DNA from: Marivirga arenosa
GTDB lineage: Bacteria; Bacteroidota; Bacteroidia; Cytophagales; Cyclobacteriaceae
Reading direction: 5' to 3'
NCBI RefSeq assembly: GCF_030503875.2
Contig: NZ_CP129968.2
Location: 3,126,001-3,190,000 of the forward strand
Length of the DNA stretch: 64,000 nt
Below, piece by piece: positions 46,081-55,815 of this stretch (positions within the stretch are counted from its first letter, which is position 1; each line of letters opens with the position of its first letter). Under the pieces are notes generated by a model. That model was not told the origin of the DNA. It worked only from the letters and a program-made list of their open reading frames with translations, and did not search any database. A program made the position numbers and the translations under genes.

Positions 46081-46542
46081 ATGGTTGGTATAATATTTCT
46101 TATTTTAGCTGGTTTAGCACTAATTATAGCTGAGCTTATTTTTGTTCCAGGCACTACATTTGTTGGAGTGATAGGTCTCTTACTTACCATAGTGGGTATC
46201 TTCATCGTTTTTGATGATTATGGAAATATAGCTGGTTATTGGACAGTTGGAATCACTGGAGTAGTTACTCTAGCAGCTATTATCTTTAGTTTTAAATCAG
46301 CATCTTGGGATAGATTTTCTTTAAAATCTAGTATTAAAAGCAAAGTAAATGATTCAGATGTTTATACCTTTCAGGTTGGCGAAAAAGGTAAAACTGTTTC
46401 TGATTTAAAACCTATTGGAAAAGCTGAAATATTTGGTAAAGTTTACGAAGTAAGAAGTAAGGGGGAATGGATAGGTGCAGGACAAGAAATTCAAATTATA
46501 AAAATAGATCATAAACGAATATTTGTAGAACCAATTAAATAA
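46081..46542 (+). CDS. NfeD-like membrane protein
   Basis: From the ATG at 46081 the protein has 153 residues. It has two or three membrane helices (about 1-22, 25-48 and 58-75) and a C-terminal OB-like NfeD domain (about 95-153) with [24 protein letters not shown] shortened here to [14 protein letters not shown]. NfeD proteins work with flotillins or SPFH proteins in membrane organisation. floA begins one base after the stop, matching the standard NfeD-flotillin pairing. A TTG at 46072 is a possible but less likely start. Confidence 0.87.
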   Translation: MVGIIFLILAGLALIIAELIFVPGTTFVGVIGLLLTIVGIFIVFDDYGNIAGYWTVGITGVVTLAAIIFSFKSASWDRFSLKSSIKSKVNDSDVYTFQVGEKGKTVSDLKPIGKAEIFGKVYEVRSKGEWIGAGQEIQIIKIDHKRIFVEPIK

Positions 46543-46543
46543 T

Positions 46544-47554
46544 ATGGACACATCATTAATCTTTATTGTAATCGCAGGAATAGTATTATTTTTTGTATTC
46601 CTATATTTTGTACCTATCAACCTATGGATAACCGCGATATTTTCTGGTGTTAAAGTAGGTTTATTCGAGCTTGTTTTTATGAGAATCAGAAAGGTTCCGC
46701 CAAGAATTATAGTGGAATCCATGATTACCGCTACAAAAGCAGGCTTAGAAGTTACTACCAATGAATTAGAAACACACTATCTGGCTGGTGGTAATGTTCC
46801 TAATGTAATTAAAGCATTGATTTCAGCAGATAAAGCAAACATAACTTTAGGGTTTAAGCAGGCAACCGCTATTGATCTTGCGGGTAGAGATGTATTTGAA
46901 GCTGTTCAAATATCTGTTAATCCGAAAGTAATTACAACACCTAAAGTGGCAGCGGTTGCTGCAGATGGTATACAATTAATTGCTATTGCAAGAGTAACCG
47001 TCAGAGCAAACATCCAACAATTAGTTGGGGGTGCTGGTGAAGATACAATCTTAGCTCGAGTAGGTGAAGGTATAGTTACTTCTATTGGTTCTGCTAACTC
47101 ACATAAAAATGTATTAGAAAACCCTGATAAGATTTCTAAACTAGTATTACAAAGAGGTTTAGATGCAGGTACTGCATTTGAAATACTTTCAATTGATATT
47201 GCGGATGTAGATGTTGGAGCTAATATTGGCGCCAAACTTCAAACTGACCAAGCATCAGCAGACTTAAAAGTTGCTGAGGCAAAAGCAGAGGAAAGAAGAG
47301 CTATGGCCGTTGCCGAAGAACAAGAAATGAGAGCTAAAGCTCAGGAAGCAAGAGCAAATGTAATTCAAGCTGAAGCAGAAGTACCTCAAGCAATAGCAGA
47401 GTCATTCAGAAGTGGAAATCTTGGGATAATGGATTATTACAGAATGCAGAATATTCAAGCTGATACTGATATGAGAGAATCTATTTCTGGTAATGACAAA
47501 GGAACTAGTTCTGGAAAAAAATCTTCTGGTGGTAAAAAAGGAGACGATAAATAA
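46544..47554 (+). CDS. floA: Flotillin-like protein FloA
   Basis: The 336-residue protein matches FloA (UPF0365). It has an N-terminal hydrophobic hairpin (about 5-27 and 30-50), then [20 protein letters not shown], an SPFH domain with VNPKVITTP and [21 protein letters not shown], and a long Ala/Glu helix (about 235-285, with [19 protein letters not shown]). The tail is basic and rich in Ser, Gly and Lys. FloA forms membrane microdomains. It pairs with the NfeD-like gene and is followed by a strong terminator. Confidence 0.95.
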   Translation: MDTSLIFIVIAGIVLFFVFLYFVPINLWITAIFSGVKVGLFELVFMRIRKVPPRIIVESMITATKAGLEVTTNELETHYLAGGNVPNVIKALISADKANITLGFKQATAIDLAGRDVFEAVQISVNPKVITTPKVAAVAADGIQLIAIARVTVRANIQQLVGGAGEDTILARVGEGIVTSIGSANSHKNVLENPDKISKLVLQRGLDAGTAFEILSIDIADVDVGANIGAKLQTDQASADLKVAEAKAEERRAMAVAEEQEMRAKAQEARANVIQAEAEVPQAIAESFRSGNLGIMDYYRMQNIQADTDMRESISGNDKGTSSGKKSSGGKKGDDK

Positions 47555-47575
47555 ACAATAATTAATAATTAATTT

Positions 47576-47612
47576 AAAGGCTCATTTTTTTTTAAAAAAT
47601 GAGCCTTTTTTA
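47576..47612 (+). terminator. Terminator after floA
   Basis: A perfect 15-base stem (47576-47590 with 47594-47608) with a TTT loop and a T-rich end. Confidence 0.88.
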
Positions 47613-47669
47613 TGCTTTTCGGATACTTCATTATGTTATTTTGTTCAATCTTTTTTACTAATTTAGAGC

Positions 47670-48584
47670 ATGAGCGAAACTATAAAATTTCAAATAATTG
47701 ATGTTTTTACATCTGAACCTTTTGGAGGAAATCCTCTAGCTATTTTTGATGATGCCGATAATTTATCATCAGATCAGATGCTTAAAATTGCTAAAGAATT
47801 AAATCTTTCAGAATCAGTTTTTTTGAATAAGCCTGCTCATGGTGGTGATGTAAAAATGAGAATCTTTACGCCAGGTATGGAATTGCCAACAGCTGGCCAT
47901 CCTACTATTGGAACTGCATTCTATTTGTTGAAAATAAAGGATATAATTCCTAAAAATGATTTAGAGCTAATTTTAGAACAAAATATTGGTGATTTAAAGG
48001 TTCAGTTCCAGAAAGAAGAGAGTAAAATCTCGAAAATATTAATGGAACAACCGCTACCGAAATTTGAACAAACCTTTAAAGATAAAAAATTAGTATCATC
48101 TTTAATTTCTGTTAAAGAAGAAGATATTGAAGAAGATTTTCCGTGCAGAATTGTCAATTGTGGTAATCCATTTCTAATTATCCCAATAAAATCAAAAGCT
48201 GCAATTGATAATATGAAGTTAAATAATGAGCTTTTCAGCGAAATCTTGGATGAAATATTCATCACAGGGGTAATGGCTTTTTCATTAGAAACAGTTAATA
48301 AAAATAATTTGACCTACAGCAGAATGTTTGCTCCACATATAGGAGTCCCTGAAGATCCTGCAACGGGTAGTGCACATGGCCCATTGGCTTCATATTTACA
48401 TAATTACAATATGGCTGATTTGAGTACCATCAGAATAGGCGAACAAGGCTATTCTATGCAAAGGCCTAGTCAGATAAAAATGAAAATTGTACAAGAAGCA
48501 GGTAAAATTTCAAAAGTATTGGTTGGTGGGTCATGTGTACATGTTGGTAGTGGTGAAATCATTATACCTCAGATAAATGAGTAA
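47670..48584 (+). CDS. PhzF-family isomerase-like protein
   Basis: The 304-residue protein has the diaminopimelate-epimerase-like double fold of PhzF. Motifs are GGNPLAIFDDADNLS, LNLSESVFL with the catalytic glutamate, PTAGHPTIGTA, and EDPATGSAHGPLASYL. Family members isomerise diverse compounds; phenazine genes are not present here, so the substrate is unknown. Its last 8 bases overlap the glycosyltransferase gene that follows, which suggests coupling. Confidence 0.9.
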   Translation: MSETIKFQIIDVFTSEPFGGNPLAIFDDADNLSSDQMLKIAKELNLSESVFLNKPAHGGDVKMRIFTPGMELPTAGHPTIGTAFYLLKIKDIIPKNDLELILEQNIGDLKVQFQKEESKISKILMEQPLPKFEQTFKDKKLVSSLISVKEEDIEEDFPCRIVNCGNPFLIIPIKSKAAIDNMKLNNELFSEILDEIFITGVMAFSLETVNKNNLTYSRMFAPHIGVPEDPATGSAHGPLASYLHNYNMADLSTIRIGEQGYSMQRPSQIKMKIVQEAGKISKVLVGGSCVHVGSGEIIIPQINE

Positions 48585-49650
48585 AAAGCAAATATTATTT
48601 GTTTGTCCTTACCCAACTGATGAAGCTCCTAGTCAGCGATTTAGATTTGAACAATATTTCAAAATTTTAAAATCGTATGGCTACAAATACGACATTGCAC
48701 CCTTTCTTACTATAAAAGCATGGAATATTTTATATAAAAATGGTTCTTCAATCCAAAAGTCAATTTGGATACTATTATCTTATTTCAAGAGAATTGCACT
48801 TTTATTTTTTATAAGAAAATATGACCGAATTTTTATACATAGGGAAGCATCTCCACTAGGGCCTGCATTTTTTGAATGGTTTAGCGTTAAAATTCTGAAA
48901 AAGAAAATCATTTATGATTTTGATGATGCGATTTGGTTAGATGATCCTAACGAAAAAGGATCCTTAAAAGCAATTTTAAAATGGAAAAGAAAAGTCAGAA
49001 GTATTTGTAAATGGAGTTATAAGGTAAGTGCAGGGAATCAATATTTAGCTGATTATGCAAAAAGATACAATCAAAATGTAATTATAAATCCTACAACCAT
49101 AGACACTGGCTATCATGAAAATAAAGTAATCCAAAAAGAAAATGAAAAAATCACTATTGGATGGACTGGAACACATTCTACCTTACAATATCTATCTCCC
49201 CTAATTCCTATTTTAGATCAGCTTAATCAAAATTATGACTTTGAGTTATTAATTATTTCCAACCAAAAGCCAGATTTTAATGTCAATTACATACGATTTA
49301 TAAAATGGAGTAAAACTTCTGAAATTGAAGACTTGAATCAGATTGATATCGGAATTATGCCATTATCCGATGATATATGGAGTAAAGGGAAATGTGGTTT
49401 TAAGATGCTTCAATATATGAGTATAAATAAGGCTGTCATTGCTTCTCCTGTAGGTGTCAATCAAAAAATATTAGAGGAGAGTAATGCTGGTATAATAGCT
49501 TCAAATGATTCTGAATGGATAAATGGTTTGAAAAAATTATTGGATAATAATGACTTAAGAAATGAATTAGGTAAAAGAGGACGGAAGTATATTCAAAACC
49601 ACTACTCTGTCAAATCTAATACTGAAAACTTTCTGAAATTATTTGATTAA
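48577..49650 (+). CDS. Glycosyltransferase (GT4-like)
   Basis: The 357-residue protein has a GT-B layout. The N-terminal half begins ILFVCPYPTDEAPSQRFRFE and includes IHREASPLGPAFFEW and YDFDDAIWLDDP. The C-terminal half has IGWTGTHSTLQYL and the sugar-nucleotide-binding segment GIMPLSDDIWSKGKCGFK, followed by MLQYMSINKAVIASPVG. This pattern is typical of family 4 transferases. The sugar and acceptor are unknown. It overlaps the PhzF gene by 8 bases. Confidence 0.88.
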   Translation: MSKKQILFVCPYPTDEAPSQRFRFEQYFKILKSYGYKYDIAPFLTIKAWNILYKNGSSIQKSIWILLSYFKRIALLFFIRKYDRIFIHREASPLGPAFFEWFSVKILKKKIIYDFDDAIWLDDPNEKGSLKAILKWKRKVRSICKWSYKVSAGNQYLADYAKRYNQNVIINPTTIDTGYHENKVIQKENEKITIGWTGTHSTLQYLSPLIPILDQLNQNYDFELLIISNQKPDFNVNYIRFIKWSKTSEIEDLNQIDIGIMPLSDDIWSKGKCGFKMLQYMSINKAVIASPVGVNQKILEESNAGIIASNDSEWINGLKKLLDNNDLRNELGKRGRKYIQNHYSVKSNTENFLKLFD

Positions 49651-49718
49651 TAAACTAAATTTAACTTTTAAATATAAAATCAATACTTTTACATACGTTT
49701 CTACTAAAATTAAATAAT

Positions 49719-50747
49719 ATGAAAAGAATAATTACAATACTTTCATTAGCGATTTTTTGTATTGCTAATATTCAAACCACTAAAGCTCAAGAATTTGAAT
49801 CTTTGATTCAAAGTAGTTTAGGTGATGCCAATACTTATTTAAAAGACTATATGAATCCATTCGCTGCTTCATTAGGTAATGGATTAGCAAATGGTTGGTA
49901 CAATACTGCAAAACCACACAAAACATTAGGTTTTGATTTAACTGTGAATATGAATTTTGCTGTAATACCAGATGCCGCTTCTCAGTTTGAATTTGTTGCT
50001 TCTGAATATAATAATTTAAGACTAATTAATTCATCTGATAATATGCTTCCTACTTTTACTGGTGGATCTACCGAAGCACAATTAGAGATTTTTGGATCTA
50101 GAGAAATTGATGGTCAAACTTATGATTTCGAACAAGCAATTGGTGCACCTGATGGTTTCGGTTTAAGTGATTTACCTGGCCCTTTAGCAGTTCCAACTCC
50201 TACTGTGCAGTTAGGTGTTGGCATTGTAAAGAATACAGATTTAATCTTAAGATTAACTCCTGAAGTTAATGTAGGTGATTTAAGTTTTAGATCATTCGGA
50301 TTAGGTTTTAAGCATGATTTCAAACAGTGGATTCCTGGAATGAAGTTATTACCGTTTGATTTATCAGCTTTAGTAGGCTTTAATAGAATTACTACTACCT
50401 ACCAAATTGATCAAGCAGCTGATCAATTTGCTGAGTTCAATGCGAGTGCTACTACTGTTCAAGCTATAATCTCTAAAAAATTATTATTCTTCACTCCTTA
50501 TGCTGGTTTAGGTGTAAATATTGTGAATTCTAACTTCGCTATGAAAGGCGATTATGTATTCAACCAAGGTACTCCTGAAGAAATAGATGTTACTGATCCA
50601 GTTGACATTGCTTTCGATGGAGCTGGTGGCCCAAGATTTACTGTTGGAGCTAGAGTGAAAATTTTATGGGTTTTAGCTTTAAATGTTGATTATACTATCC
50701 AAAAATACAACACTTTATCTGTTGGATTAGGATTAAATATCCGTTAA
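49719..50747 (+). CDS. DUF6588-type outer-membrane protein
   Basis: The 342-residue protein has a signal peptide (1-23, ending TKAQ) and the start of DUF6588 proteins: a short helix ending in YMNPFAASLGNGLANGW, then YNTAKPHKTLGFDLTV. The rest is a predicted beta-barrel that ends LSVGLGLNIR. Function unknown. A strong terminator follows within 15 bases, so it is probably a single-gene unit. Confidence 0.78.
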   Translation: MKRIITILSLAIFCIANIQTTKAQEFESLIQSSLGDANTYLKDYMNPFAASLGNGLANGWYNTAKPHKTLGFDLTVNMNFAVIPDAASQFEFVASEYNNLRLINSSDNMLPTFTGGSTEAQLEIFGSREIDGQTYDFEQAIGAPDGFGLSDLPGPLAVPTPTVQLGVGIVKNTDLILRLTPEVNVGDLSFRSFGLGFKHDFKQWIPGMKLLPFDLSALVGFNRITTTYQIDQAADQFAEFNASATTVQAIISKKLLFFTPYAGLGVNIVNSNFAMKGDYVFNQGTPEEIDVTDPVDIAFDGAGGPRFTVGARVKILWVLALNVDYTIQKYNTLSVGLGLNIR

Positions 50748-50761
50748 AAAGAAAAAATAAC

Positions 50762-50800
50762 AAAAAAGCTCAGATCAAAATTTTTGATCTGAGCTTTTTT
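50762..50800 (+). terminator. Terminator after the DUF6588 gene
   Basis: A 19-base inverted repeat (50762-50780 with 50782-50800) built on AAGCTCAGATC, ending in TTTTTTG. Confidence 0.88.
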
Positions 50801-50882
50801 GTTTATTACCATAATACACGTTTAACAATTAAATGAATATTTTTTAAGTTATAATTGCATCTGAAATTTAAAATCAACTAAA

Positions 50883-51473
50883 ATGAAAAGTAAATTATTA
50901 ATTATTGCCCTTATAGTTATAGCACATACTGGCTATACCCAAATCAGCTCTGGGAACTTATTAATTGGCGGAAGTGCTCAATTTAGAAGCTCTGATAATG
51001 CTGATATTCAAAGCATTACGATTTCACCCAATATTCATTATTTCATTAATGATAATATTTCTTTTGGTGGTACTTTAGGGTACAATACCCAAAGAAATAA
51101 TATTGGTGCTAACGATTTTGTAAGGACTAATACATTTTCGATAGGTCCTGAAGCTCGATATTATATGGAATTAGGAGAAAGCTTATTTTTCTATGGAGCC
51201 GGAAGAATTGGACTTGGCTTTGGTGGATCAAATGCTATTACTGGTAATAGCAATACAGACCTAAATGATTTATCAACTTTTTCATTTAACCTAAATCCAG
51301 GAATTTTATTTACACCTGGATCTAAAATAGGTTTCAATTTTGAATTGAATTTATTTACTTATAGAAGAGTTTCGAATACACCGGCAGGAAGCAATACGAG
51401 TGCTATATCAAATGAAATAGTTTTAGGACCAAATACTTTCACACCTACATTTGGTCTTTATTATATTCTCTGA
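50883..51473 (+). CDS. Small outer-membrane beta-barrel protein
   Basis: The 196-residue protein has a signal peptide (1-19, ending GYTQ) and an OmpW/OmpX-like or porin-like barrel: GNLLIGGSAQFRSSD, ISISFGG-type strand pairs, YMELGESLFFYGAGRIGLG and the C-terminal PTFGLYYIL. The last residues are aromatic and hydrophobic, as needed for outer-membrane insertion. Function unknown. It shares a bidirectional terminator with the facing histidine kinase gene. Confidence 0.78.
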   Translation: MKSKLLIIALIVIAHTGYTQISSGNLLIGGSAQFRSSDNADIQSITISPNIHYFINDNISFGGTLGYNTQRNNIGANDFVRTNTFSIGPEARYYMELGESLFFYGAGRIGLGFGGSNAITGNSNTDLNDLSTFSFNLNPGILFTPGSKIGFNFELNLFTYRRVSNTPAGSNTSAISNEIVLGPNTFTPTFGLYYIL

Positions 51474-51496
51474 AACTAATTTTAAATAGAATATTG

Positions 51497-51530
51497 ATAA
51501 AGCCTCATCTTAATTTTGATGAGGCTTTAT
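51497..51530. terminator. Bidirectional terminator, overlaps the kinase stop codon
   Basis: ATAAAGCCTCATC (51497-51509) and its complement (51518-51530) form a 13-base stem with an 8-base loop. The stop of the minus-strand histidine kinase (51527-51529) lies inside the right arm. Confidence 0.8.
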
Positions 51531-52984
51531 TCTTTATTATTGATTGGAAGGTAAATTTTTGTTGTGGTCCATTCTCTATCTTTACTTTCCACATTCATAG
51601 TCCCTCCTATCTTTTTCAGTATCTCTCTACTGTTATATAAACCCATTCCATTTCCATTTGATAATTCTGTTCCTCTATAGAACATATCAAATATGTGAGG
51701 TTTAACCTTTTCAGGGATTCCAATTCCATTATCAGTAATTTCAATTAAATGGAAATCTTCATTTTGGGTAACAGAAACCTCAATTTTAAAAGCATCTTTC
51801 CCTGTATCTCTGTATTGAAAACTATTTTTAAGTATGTATTTAATGATAATTTCTAATCTATCATCATCAGTTCTAATGCTATAATCATTAGGTATATTTA
51901 GTGTTACTTTTGGCTTAAGATTATAAATATTATTAACAAATAATATTAATTGCTCAACCAAATCTCTGAGGTTAACTTCTTTTAAATTAACATGTGTATG
52001 AATATTTGTTGCTACATTACTTATATCATTCACAAAGCCATTTAACAGCCTTAAATTCAATCTTAAATGATGTTTAAGTTCGTTAACTGTTTGAACGTCT
52101 GAAATCTCAATTACCTTCAATAGTCCTTCTAAAGAAGCAACAGGACCTCGTATGTTATGAGATACACTGTACAAAAACTTATCTAATTCGTGGTTAATCT
52201 GATTTAAAGCTAAATTCTGTTTTGTAATCTCTTCCGAAAAATGAATGTTTTCAGTTACATCTTTTAGAATAAAAACGTAACCATTATCCGATTTTTCAAT
52301 TGAGTCAACTTTTACAACTGTTGCATCAATGAATATTTCTTTTGATTTACTAAAATTCCTGATGACACAAGAGAAACTAATTTCCCGAAGGCCAGATTTA
52401 AGCTTATTAATTTTGTTCCAAAACGCAGAAATATCCTTAATATAAATGGCATCTATAAACTTGAATCTATTTTCAAACTCACGACCAAATAACTGTTTTA
52501 TTCTTTCATTATACCAAATGGATTCAAAATCATCATTGGTGAAAATTATGCCACTAGGGATTTTGTTAAGTAATTTGTTTTTGTTTAATGAGGCTAAAAA
52601 GTGATTTTCTGATTTAGTTGCTTTATTCTCTAGGTTAAATTTTTCTAGATTTAATATTTGTACAAGAGCCTTACCATCTGAATTATATAATTTATTAAAG
52701 TAAATTTTAAACCCATCAGCTTGAAAATTAATAGTTTGATTGAGTCCAAACTCTTCAACTTTATTTTTAAAATAATCTAAAGCATCAGATAAAACTTCTT
52801 TATTTTTTAAAAATTCATCGTTTATTTTTAAAATTTTGCAAGAATCCAGATCAATGATAAACATTGGATCATTACAATTTTCAAAAACATCTGCAAAAGC
52901 GATAAAGCTCTTATCCATATCTTGATTTACGGAAAAGGGAACATTAAGATTCTTAATCAGTTTATGGTCTAAATGTTCAATCAT
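51527..52984 (-). CDS. Soluble PAS sensor histidine kinase
   Basis: The 485-residue protein has no membrane helix. Two PAS-like domains (about 27-115 and 140-250) precede a DHp domain with the phosphoacceptor H276 in SVSHNIRGPVASLEGLL, and an ATPase domain with N-box ILKNSFQY, G1 ITDNGIGIPEKV, F-box DMFYRG and G2 NGNGMGLYNS. It is a complete kinase with no receiver and no adjacent response regulator. Its DHp resembles that of the ATPase-less protein at 54495-55574. Confidence 0.92.
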   Translation of the reverse strand: MIEHLDHKLIKNLNVPFSVNQDMDKSFIAFADVFENCNDPMFIIDLDSCKILKINDEFLKNKEVLSDALDYFKNKVEEFGLNQTINFQADGFKIYFNKLYNSDGKALVQILNLEKFNLENKATKSENHFLASLNKNKLLNKIPSGIIFTNDDFESIWYNERIKQLFGREFENRFKFIDAIYIKDISAFWNKINKLKSGLREISFSCVIRNFSKSKEIFIDATVVKVDSIEKSDNGYVFILKDVTENIHFSEEITKQNLALNQINHELDKFLYSVSHNIRGPVASLEGLLKVIEISDVQTVNELKHHLRLNLRLLNGFVNDISNVATNIHTHVNLKEVNLRDLVEQLILFVNNIYNLKPKVTLNIPNDYSIRTDDDRLEIIIKYILKNSFQYRDTGKDAFKIEVSVTQNEDFHLIEITDNGIGIPEKVKPHIFDMFYRGTELSNGNGMGLYNSREILKKIGGTMNVESKDREWTTTKIYLPINNKE

Positions 52985-53238
52985 ATTTCAAATTTATACC
53001 CGATTCATAGTATAAAAAAATGGCTTAATCGAAATACATTACAGTTGTATAAATTGAATTGAAAATAAAAATAGTACCTTTTATTTGGGTTATTAAGATA
53101 AAAGTAAGTGGAATTACTTATTGATCAGTTATTAAAAACTGTAATTTCACTTAGCTTACATTCAGAAAACATTAAAAAAAGGAATAAATAATACAGTTTT
53201 ATTATTAAAGTTTTACTGGAGAATAATCCAATGAAACT

Positions 53239-53246
53239 TATCTTTG
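53239..53246 (+). promoter_or_regulatory. kbl: Candidate -7 element (TATCTTTG) of kbl
   Basis: TATCTTTG ends 23 bases before the kbl ATG at 53270. The rest of the 285-base gap back to the kinase start is AT-rich, with no gene visible. Confidence 0.55.
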
Positions 53247-53269
53247 CTTAAAGTCAAAAAGAAAACAAT

Positions 53270-54457
53270 ATGTACGGAAATCTTCAAAGTAAATTACAAG
53301 GTGAACTTGAACAGCTAGAAAAAGATGGCCTTTATAAAAAGGAAAGAATTATTACTACTCCACAGGGAGCAGCTATTAAAACTGATACTGGAAAAGAAGT
53401 ACTAAACTTTTGTTCTAATAATTATTTAGGTTTATCATCTCATCCAAAGGTATTAGAAGCTGCAAAAAAAACCTTAGATACTCATGGATTTGGAATGTCC
53501 TCGGTAAGGTTCATTTGCGGTACACAAGATATCCATAAAGAACTAGAGCAAAAAATAGCAGATTTCTTAGGCACAGAAGATACCATATTATATGCTGCAG
53601 CATTTGACGCTAATGGTGGAGTTTTCGAACCTATTTTAGGCCCGGAAGATGCTATCATATCCGACTCTTTAAATCACGCTTCAATTATTGATGGTGTGAG
53701 ATTATGTAAAGCGGCAAGATATCGTTACCAAAATAATGATATGGATGATTTAGAAGAGCAATTAAAGAAAGCTGAGGGAGCTAATAGTAAAATTATAGTG
53801 ACTGACGGTGTATTCTCTATGGATGGCTATGTGGCTCAATTAGATAAGATTTGCGATTTAGCTGAAAAATATGATGCCCTTGTTATGGTAGATGATTGTC
53901 ATGCTACTGGTTTTATTGGTAAGACAGGTAGAGGTACCCACGAACTCAACAATGTTATGGGTAGAGTGGATATTATTACTGGTACTTTAGGAAAAGCATT
54001 AGGCGGTGCTATGGGTGGATTTACTTCTGGTAGAAAAGAAATCATTGATATGCTACGCCAAAAATCAAGACCTTATTTATTCTCCAATTCCTTAGCTCCT
54101 GCAATTGTAGGAGCATCTATAGCTGTTTTTGATTTATTAAGTAGCTCTACTGAACTTAGAGATAAGTTAGAAAATAATGTTAATTACTTTAAAGAGAACA
54201 TTAAAAGCGCAGGTTTTGATATAAAGGATGGTGATTCAGCAATTGTTCCTATTATGGTTTATGATGCTGCATTATCACAAAAATTTGCAGACAGATTGTT
54301 GGAAGAAGGAATTTATGTCATTGGATTTTTCTATCCTGTAGTACCAAAAGAGCAGGCAAGAATCAGAGTGCAGTTATCAGCAGCTCATGAAAAGGAACAT
54401 TTGGATATGGCAATTGATGCGTTTACAAGAGTTGGAAAAGAATTAGGAATTATATAA
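53270..54457 (+). CDS. kbl: Glycine C-acetyltransferase (2-amino-3-ketobutyrate CoA ligase)
   Basis: The 395-residue alpha-oxoamine synthase binds PLP at K242 in [15 protein letters not shown], with D208 and H211 in VDDCHATG and the [14 protein letters not shown] start. Kbl splits 2-amino-3-ketobutyrate into glycine and acetyl-CoA in threonine breakdown. The length and the YGNLQSKLQ start fit Kbl better than 8-amino-7-oxononanoate synthase or serine palmitoyltransferase, though Bacteroidota homologues of these are close. No threonine dehydrogenase gene is adjacent. Confidence 0.9.
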   Translation: MYGNLQSKLQGELEQLEKDGLYKKERIITTPQGAAIKTDTGKEVLNFCSNNYLGLSSHPKVLEAAKKTLDTHGFGMSSVRFICGTQDIHKELEQKIADFLGTEDTILYAAAFDANGGVFEPILGPEDAIISDSLNHASIIDGVRLCKAARYRYQNNDMDDLEEQLKKAEGANSKIIVTDGVFSMDGYVAQLDKICDLAEKYDALVMVDDCHATGFIGKTGRGTHELNNVMGRVDIITGTLGKALGGAMGGFTSGRKEIIDMLRQKSRPYLFSNSLAPAIVGASIAVFDLLSSSTELRDKLENNVNYFKENIKSAGFDIKDGDSAIVPIMVYDAALSQKFADRLLEEGIYVIGFFYPVVPKEQARIRVQLSAAHEKEHLDMAIDAFTRVGKELGII

Positions 54458-54462
54458 GTATA

Positions 54463-54490
54463 AAAACCGGAGCAATATTGCTCCGGTTTT
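54463..54490. terminator. Bidirectional terminator after kbl
   Basis: A perfect 28-base palindrome with core ACCGGAGCAAT and its complement, A-rich on one side and T-rich on the other. It serves both kbl and the facing gene. Confidence 0.85.
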
Positions 54491-54494
54491 ATCA

Positions 54495-55574
54495 TTAACC
54501 TAAGTGATATATGGAATCTTGTTTGGCCTCATATATCCTAAACATCGATCTTATATAATCTTCCATCTCTTCAGAAACTGTCTTAATTTTAGAAGATATT
54601 TCTTGAAGATCATTTCGATCGAATTTTTCAATGTCAATTAAATTAGTAAGACCTTTCATAGTTACTACAGGTCTTCTCATGATATGGGAAATATCAAATA
54701 TAATTTGATCAAGCAAAGTAGAGTAAGCCTTTTGTAGATTGAAATCTTCAAGGACTCCAAAGAATTTAAATCTGCCATCTTCAATTCTTTTGATATAAAG
54801 CTTAATCAAATAGTATCTTTTCTCCATTGTTTTGTTAGTACAACCATAAACATATTCCATATTATGATCCCCTCCTACTTGTCTGATATTTTCATAAAAA
54901 TCAGATAGAGGCATGCATAATAGCTTACTGAGCCTTTTACTTTTTGATTCCTCAAATTCAAAAGCGGGGTGCTTTCTCATAAGGTGCTTACTAAATTTAA
55001 CATCTAATATTTCCGCATCCTGGTTAATTTCTGCTTCAAAAAAAGAAGAGGGTAAATTATCAAAATTCAATTGGTAAAGTGAATGATTAATTAGTTCATC
55101 TAAATAGGAATGAAATATTGAATTAATATATTCTCCTAATGATTCCATCTTTTGAAATAATTGATCAAAATCATTTTTATGATGATCAGGCAACATAATT
55201 CCTAGCATACCCTTGATTTGCTGATCATCATCTACTAAAGGATAAATAAGTAATTGTCTACCCTCTTCAAAATCATTAAAAATATCAATTTTATTAAATA
55301 ATGTGTGCAGTTTAAAATCTGGCACATATATAACTTCTTGTTGTAATCGAGCTATTTTAGACTTAAATGAATTTATATCTAAAGTTATTTCAGTATGTTG
55401 ATCTTTTTCAACAGAATAAATTTGTTGGAAATCTTCATCCCATAATACCAAAAATGAACGTGAAGAATCTGTAACTTCAGCAAGCATTTTTAATGCAGGA
55501 TTCATTTTCTTTTGCAATAGATGATGCTTGGCTAGAAAGGTACTCTTTATGGATGTAGTACTGGAGTATGTCAT
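54495..55574 (-). CDS. Kinase-like GAF-PAS-DHp protein without ATPase domain
   Basis: The 359-residue soluble protein has a GAF-like domain (about 24-155), a PAS-like domain (about 165-280) and a DHp-like helix pair (about 283-350) with H297 in IIFDISHIMRRPVVTMKGL. This matches the DHp of the kinase at 51527-52984 (SVSHNIRGPVASLEGLL). The protein then stops; the N, G1 and G2 boxes are absent. The stop is followed within a few bases by a clean terminator, and no ATPase fragment is visible downstream. It could be phosphorylated by another kinase, act as a phosphotransfer protein, or form heterodimers. A structured RNA or leader lies upstream. Confidence 0.8.
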   Translation of the reverse strand: MTYSSTTSIKSTFLAKHHLLQKKMNPALKMLAEVTDSSRSFLVLWDEDFQQIYSVEKDQHTEITLDINSFKSKIARLQQEVIYVPDFKLHTLFNKIDIFNDFEEGRQLLIYPLVDDDQQIKGMLGIMLPDHHKNDFDQLFQKMESLGEYINSIFHSYLDELINHSLYQLNFDNLPSSFFEAEINQDAEILDVKFSKHLMRKHPAFEFEESKSKRLSKLLCMPLSDFYENIRQVGGDHNMEYVYGCTNKTMEKRYYLIKLYIKRIEDGRFKFFGVLEDFNLQKAYSTLLDQIIFDISHIMRRPVVTMKGLTNLIDIEKFDRNDLQEISSKIKTVSEEMEDYIRSMFRIYEAKQDSIYHLG

Positions 55575-55631
55575 CTTATGCGGTTTTAATGATAGCCCCT
55601 ATACTACATATGTATATTTTTTATTAAAGCT

Positions 55632-55779
55632 AAAAAAACCCTCTAAGATGGAACAAATGATATCTTAACAACAATAGGGGAGAAGTTATCTATCACTTTT
55701 AATATGTCCCATCTTATCGGGTGATGTCGCTATATAATTAAAGGTCTTGGTTGAATGCCTAAAGCATAATTGATTAACG
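55632..55779 (-). ncRNA. Candidate structured small RNA or attenuating leader
   Basis: The minus-strand transcript expected from the promoter at 55785-55815 can fold into two hairpins. The first pairs ATGTCGTTA (near 55783-55775) with TAGCGACAT (9 bases, one G-U), enclosing a smaller ATGC/GCAT hairpin. The second pairs TAAGATGGGACA (55716-55705) with TGTTCCATCTTA (55655-55644), 12 bases with one G-U, extended by ACCC/GGGT across a tandem GA/GA mismatch, and then runs into TTTTTTT (55638-55632). An inner 8-base stem (AAGTGATA with TATCATTT) fills the loop. The form is that of a terminated RNA of about 145 nt. It ends 58 bases before the ATG of the GAF-PAS-DHp gene, so it may instead be a leader that controls read-through. 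No known RNA family is recognised. Confidence 0.5.
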
Positions 55780-55784
55780 ACATT

Positions 55785-55815
55785 TCAAAGGTAGCACAGT
55801 GAGAACTTCTGTCAA
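55785..55815 (-). promoter_or_regulatory. Bacteroidota promoter (TTTG-N19-TACCTTTG)
   Basis: On the minus strand TTTG (55815-55812) and TACCTTTG (55792-55785) are exactly 19 bases apart, the same spacing as at 21114-21144. Expected transcription start is near 55779. The remaining bases 55816-56176 hold no gene or repeat that I recognise. Confidence 0.65.
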
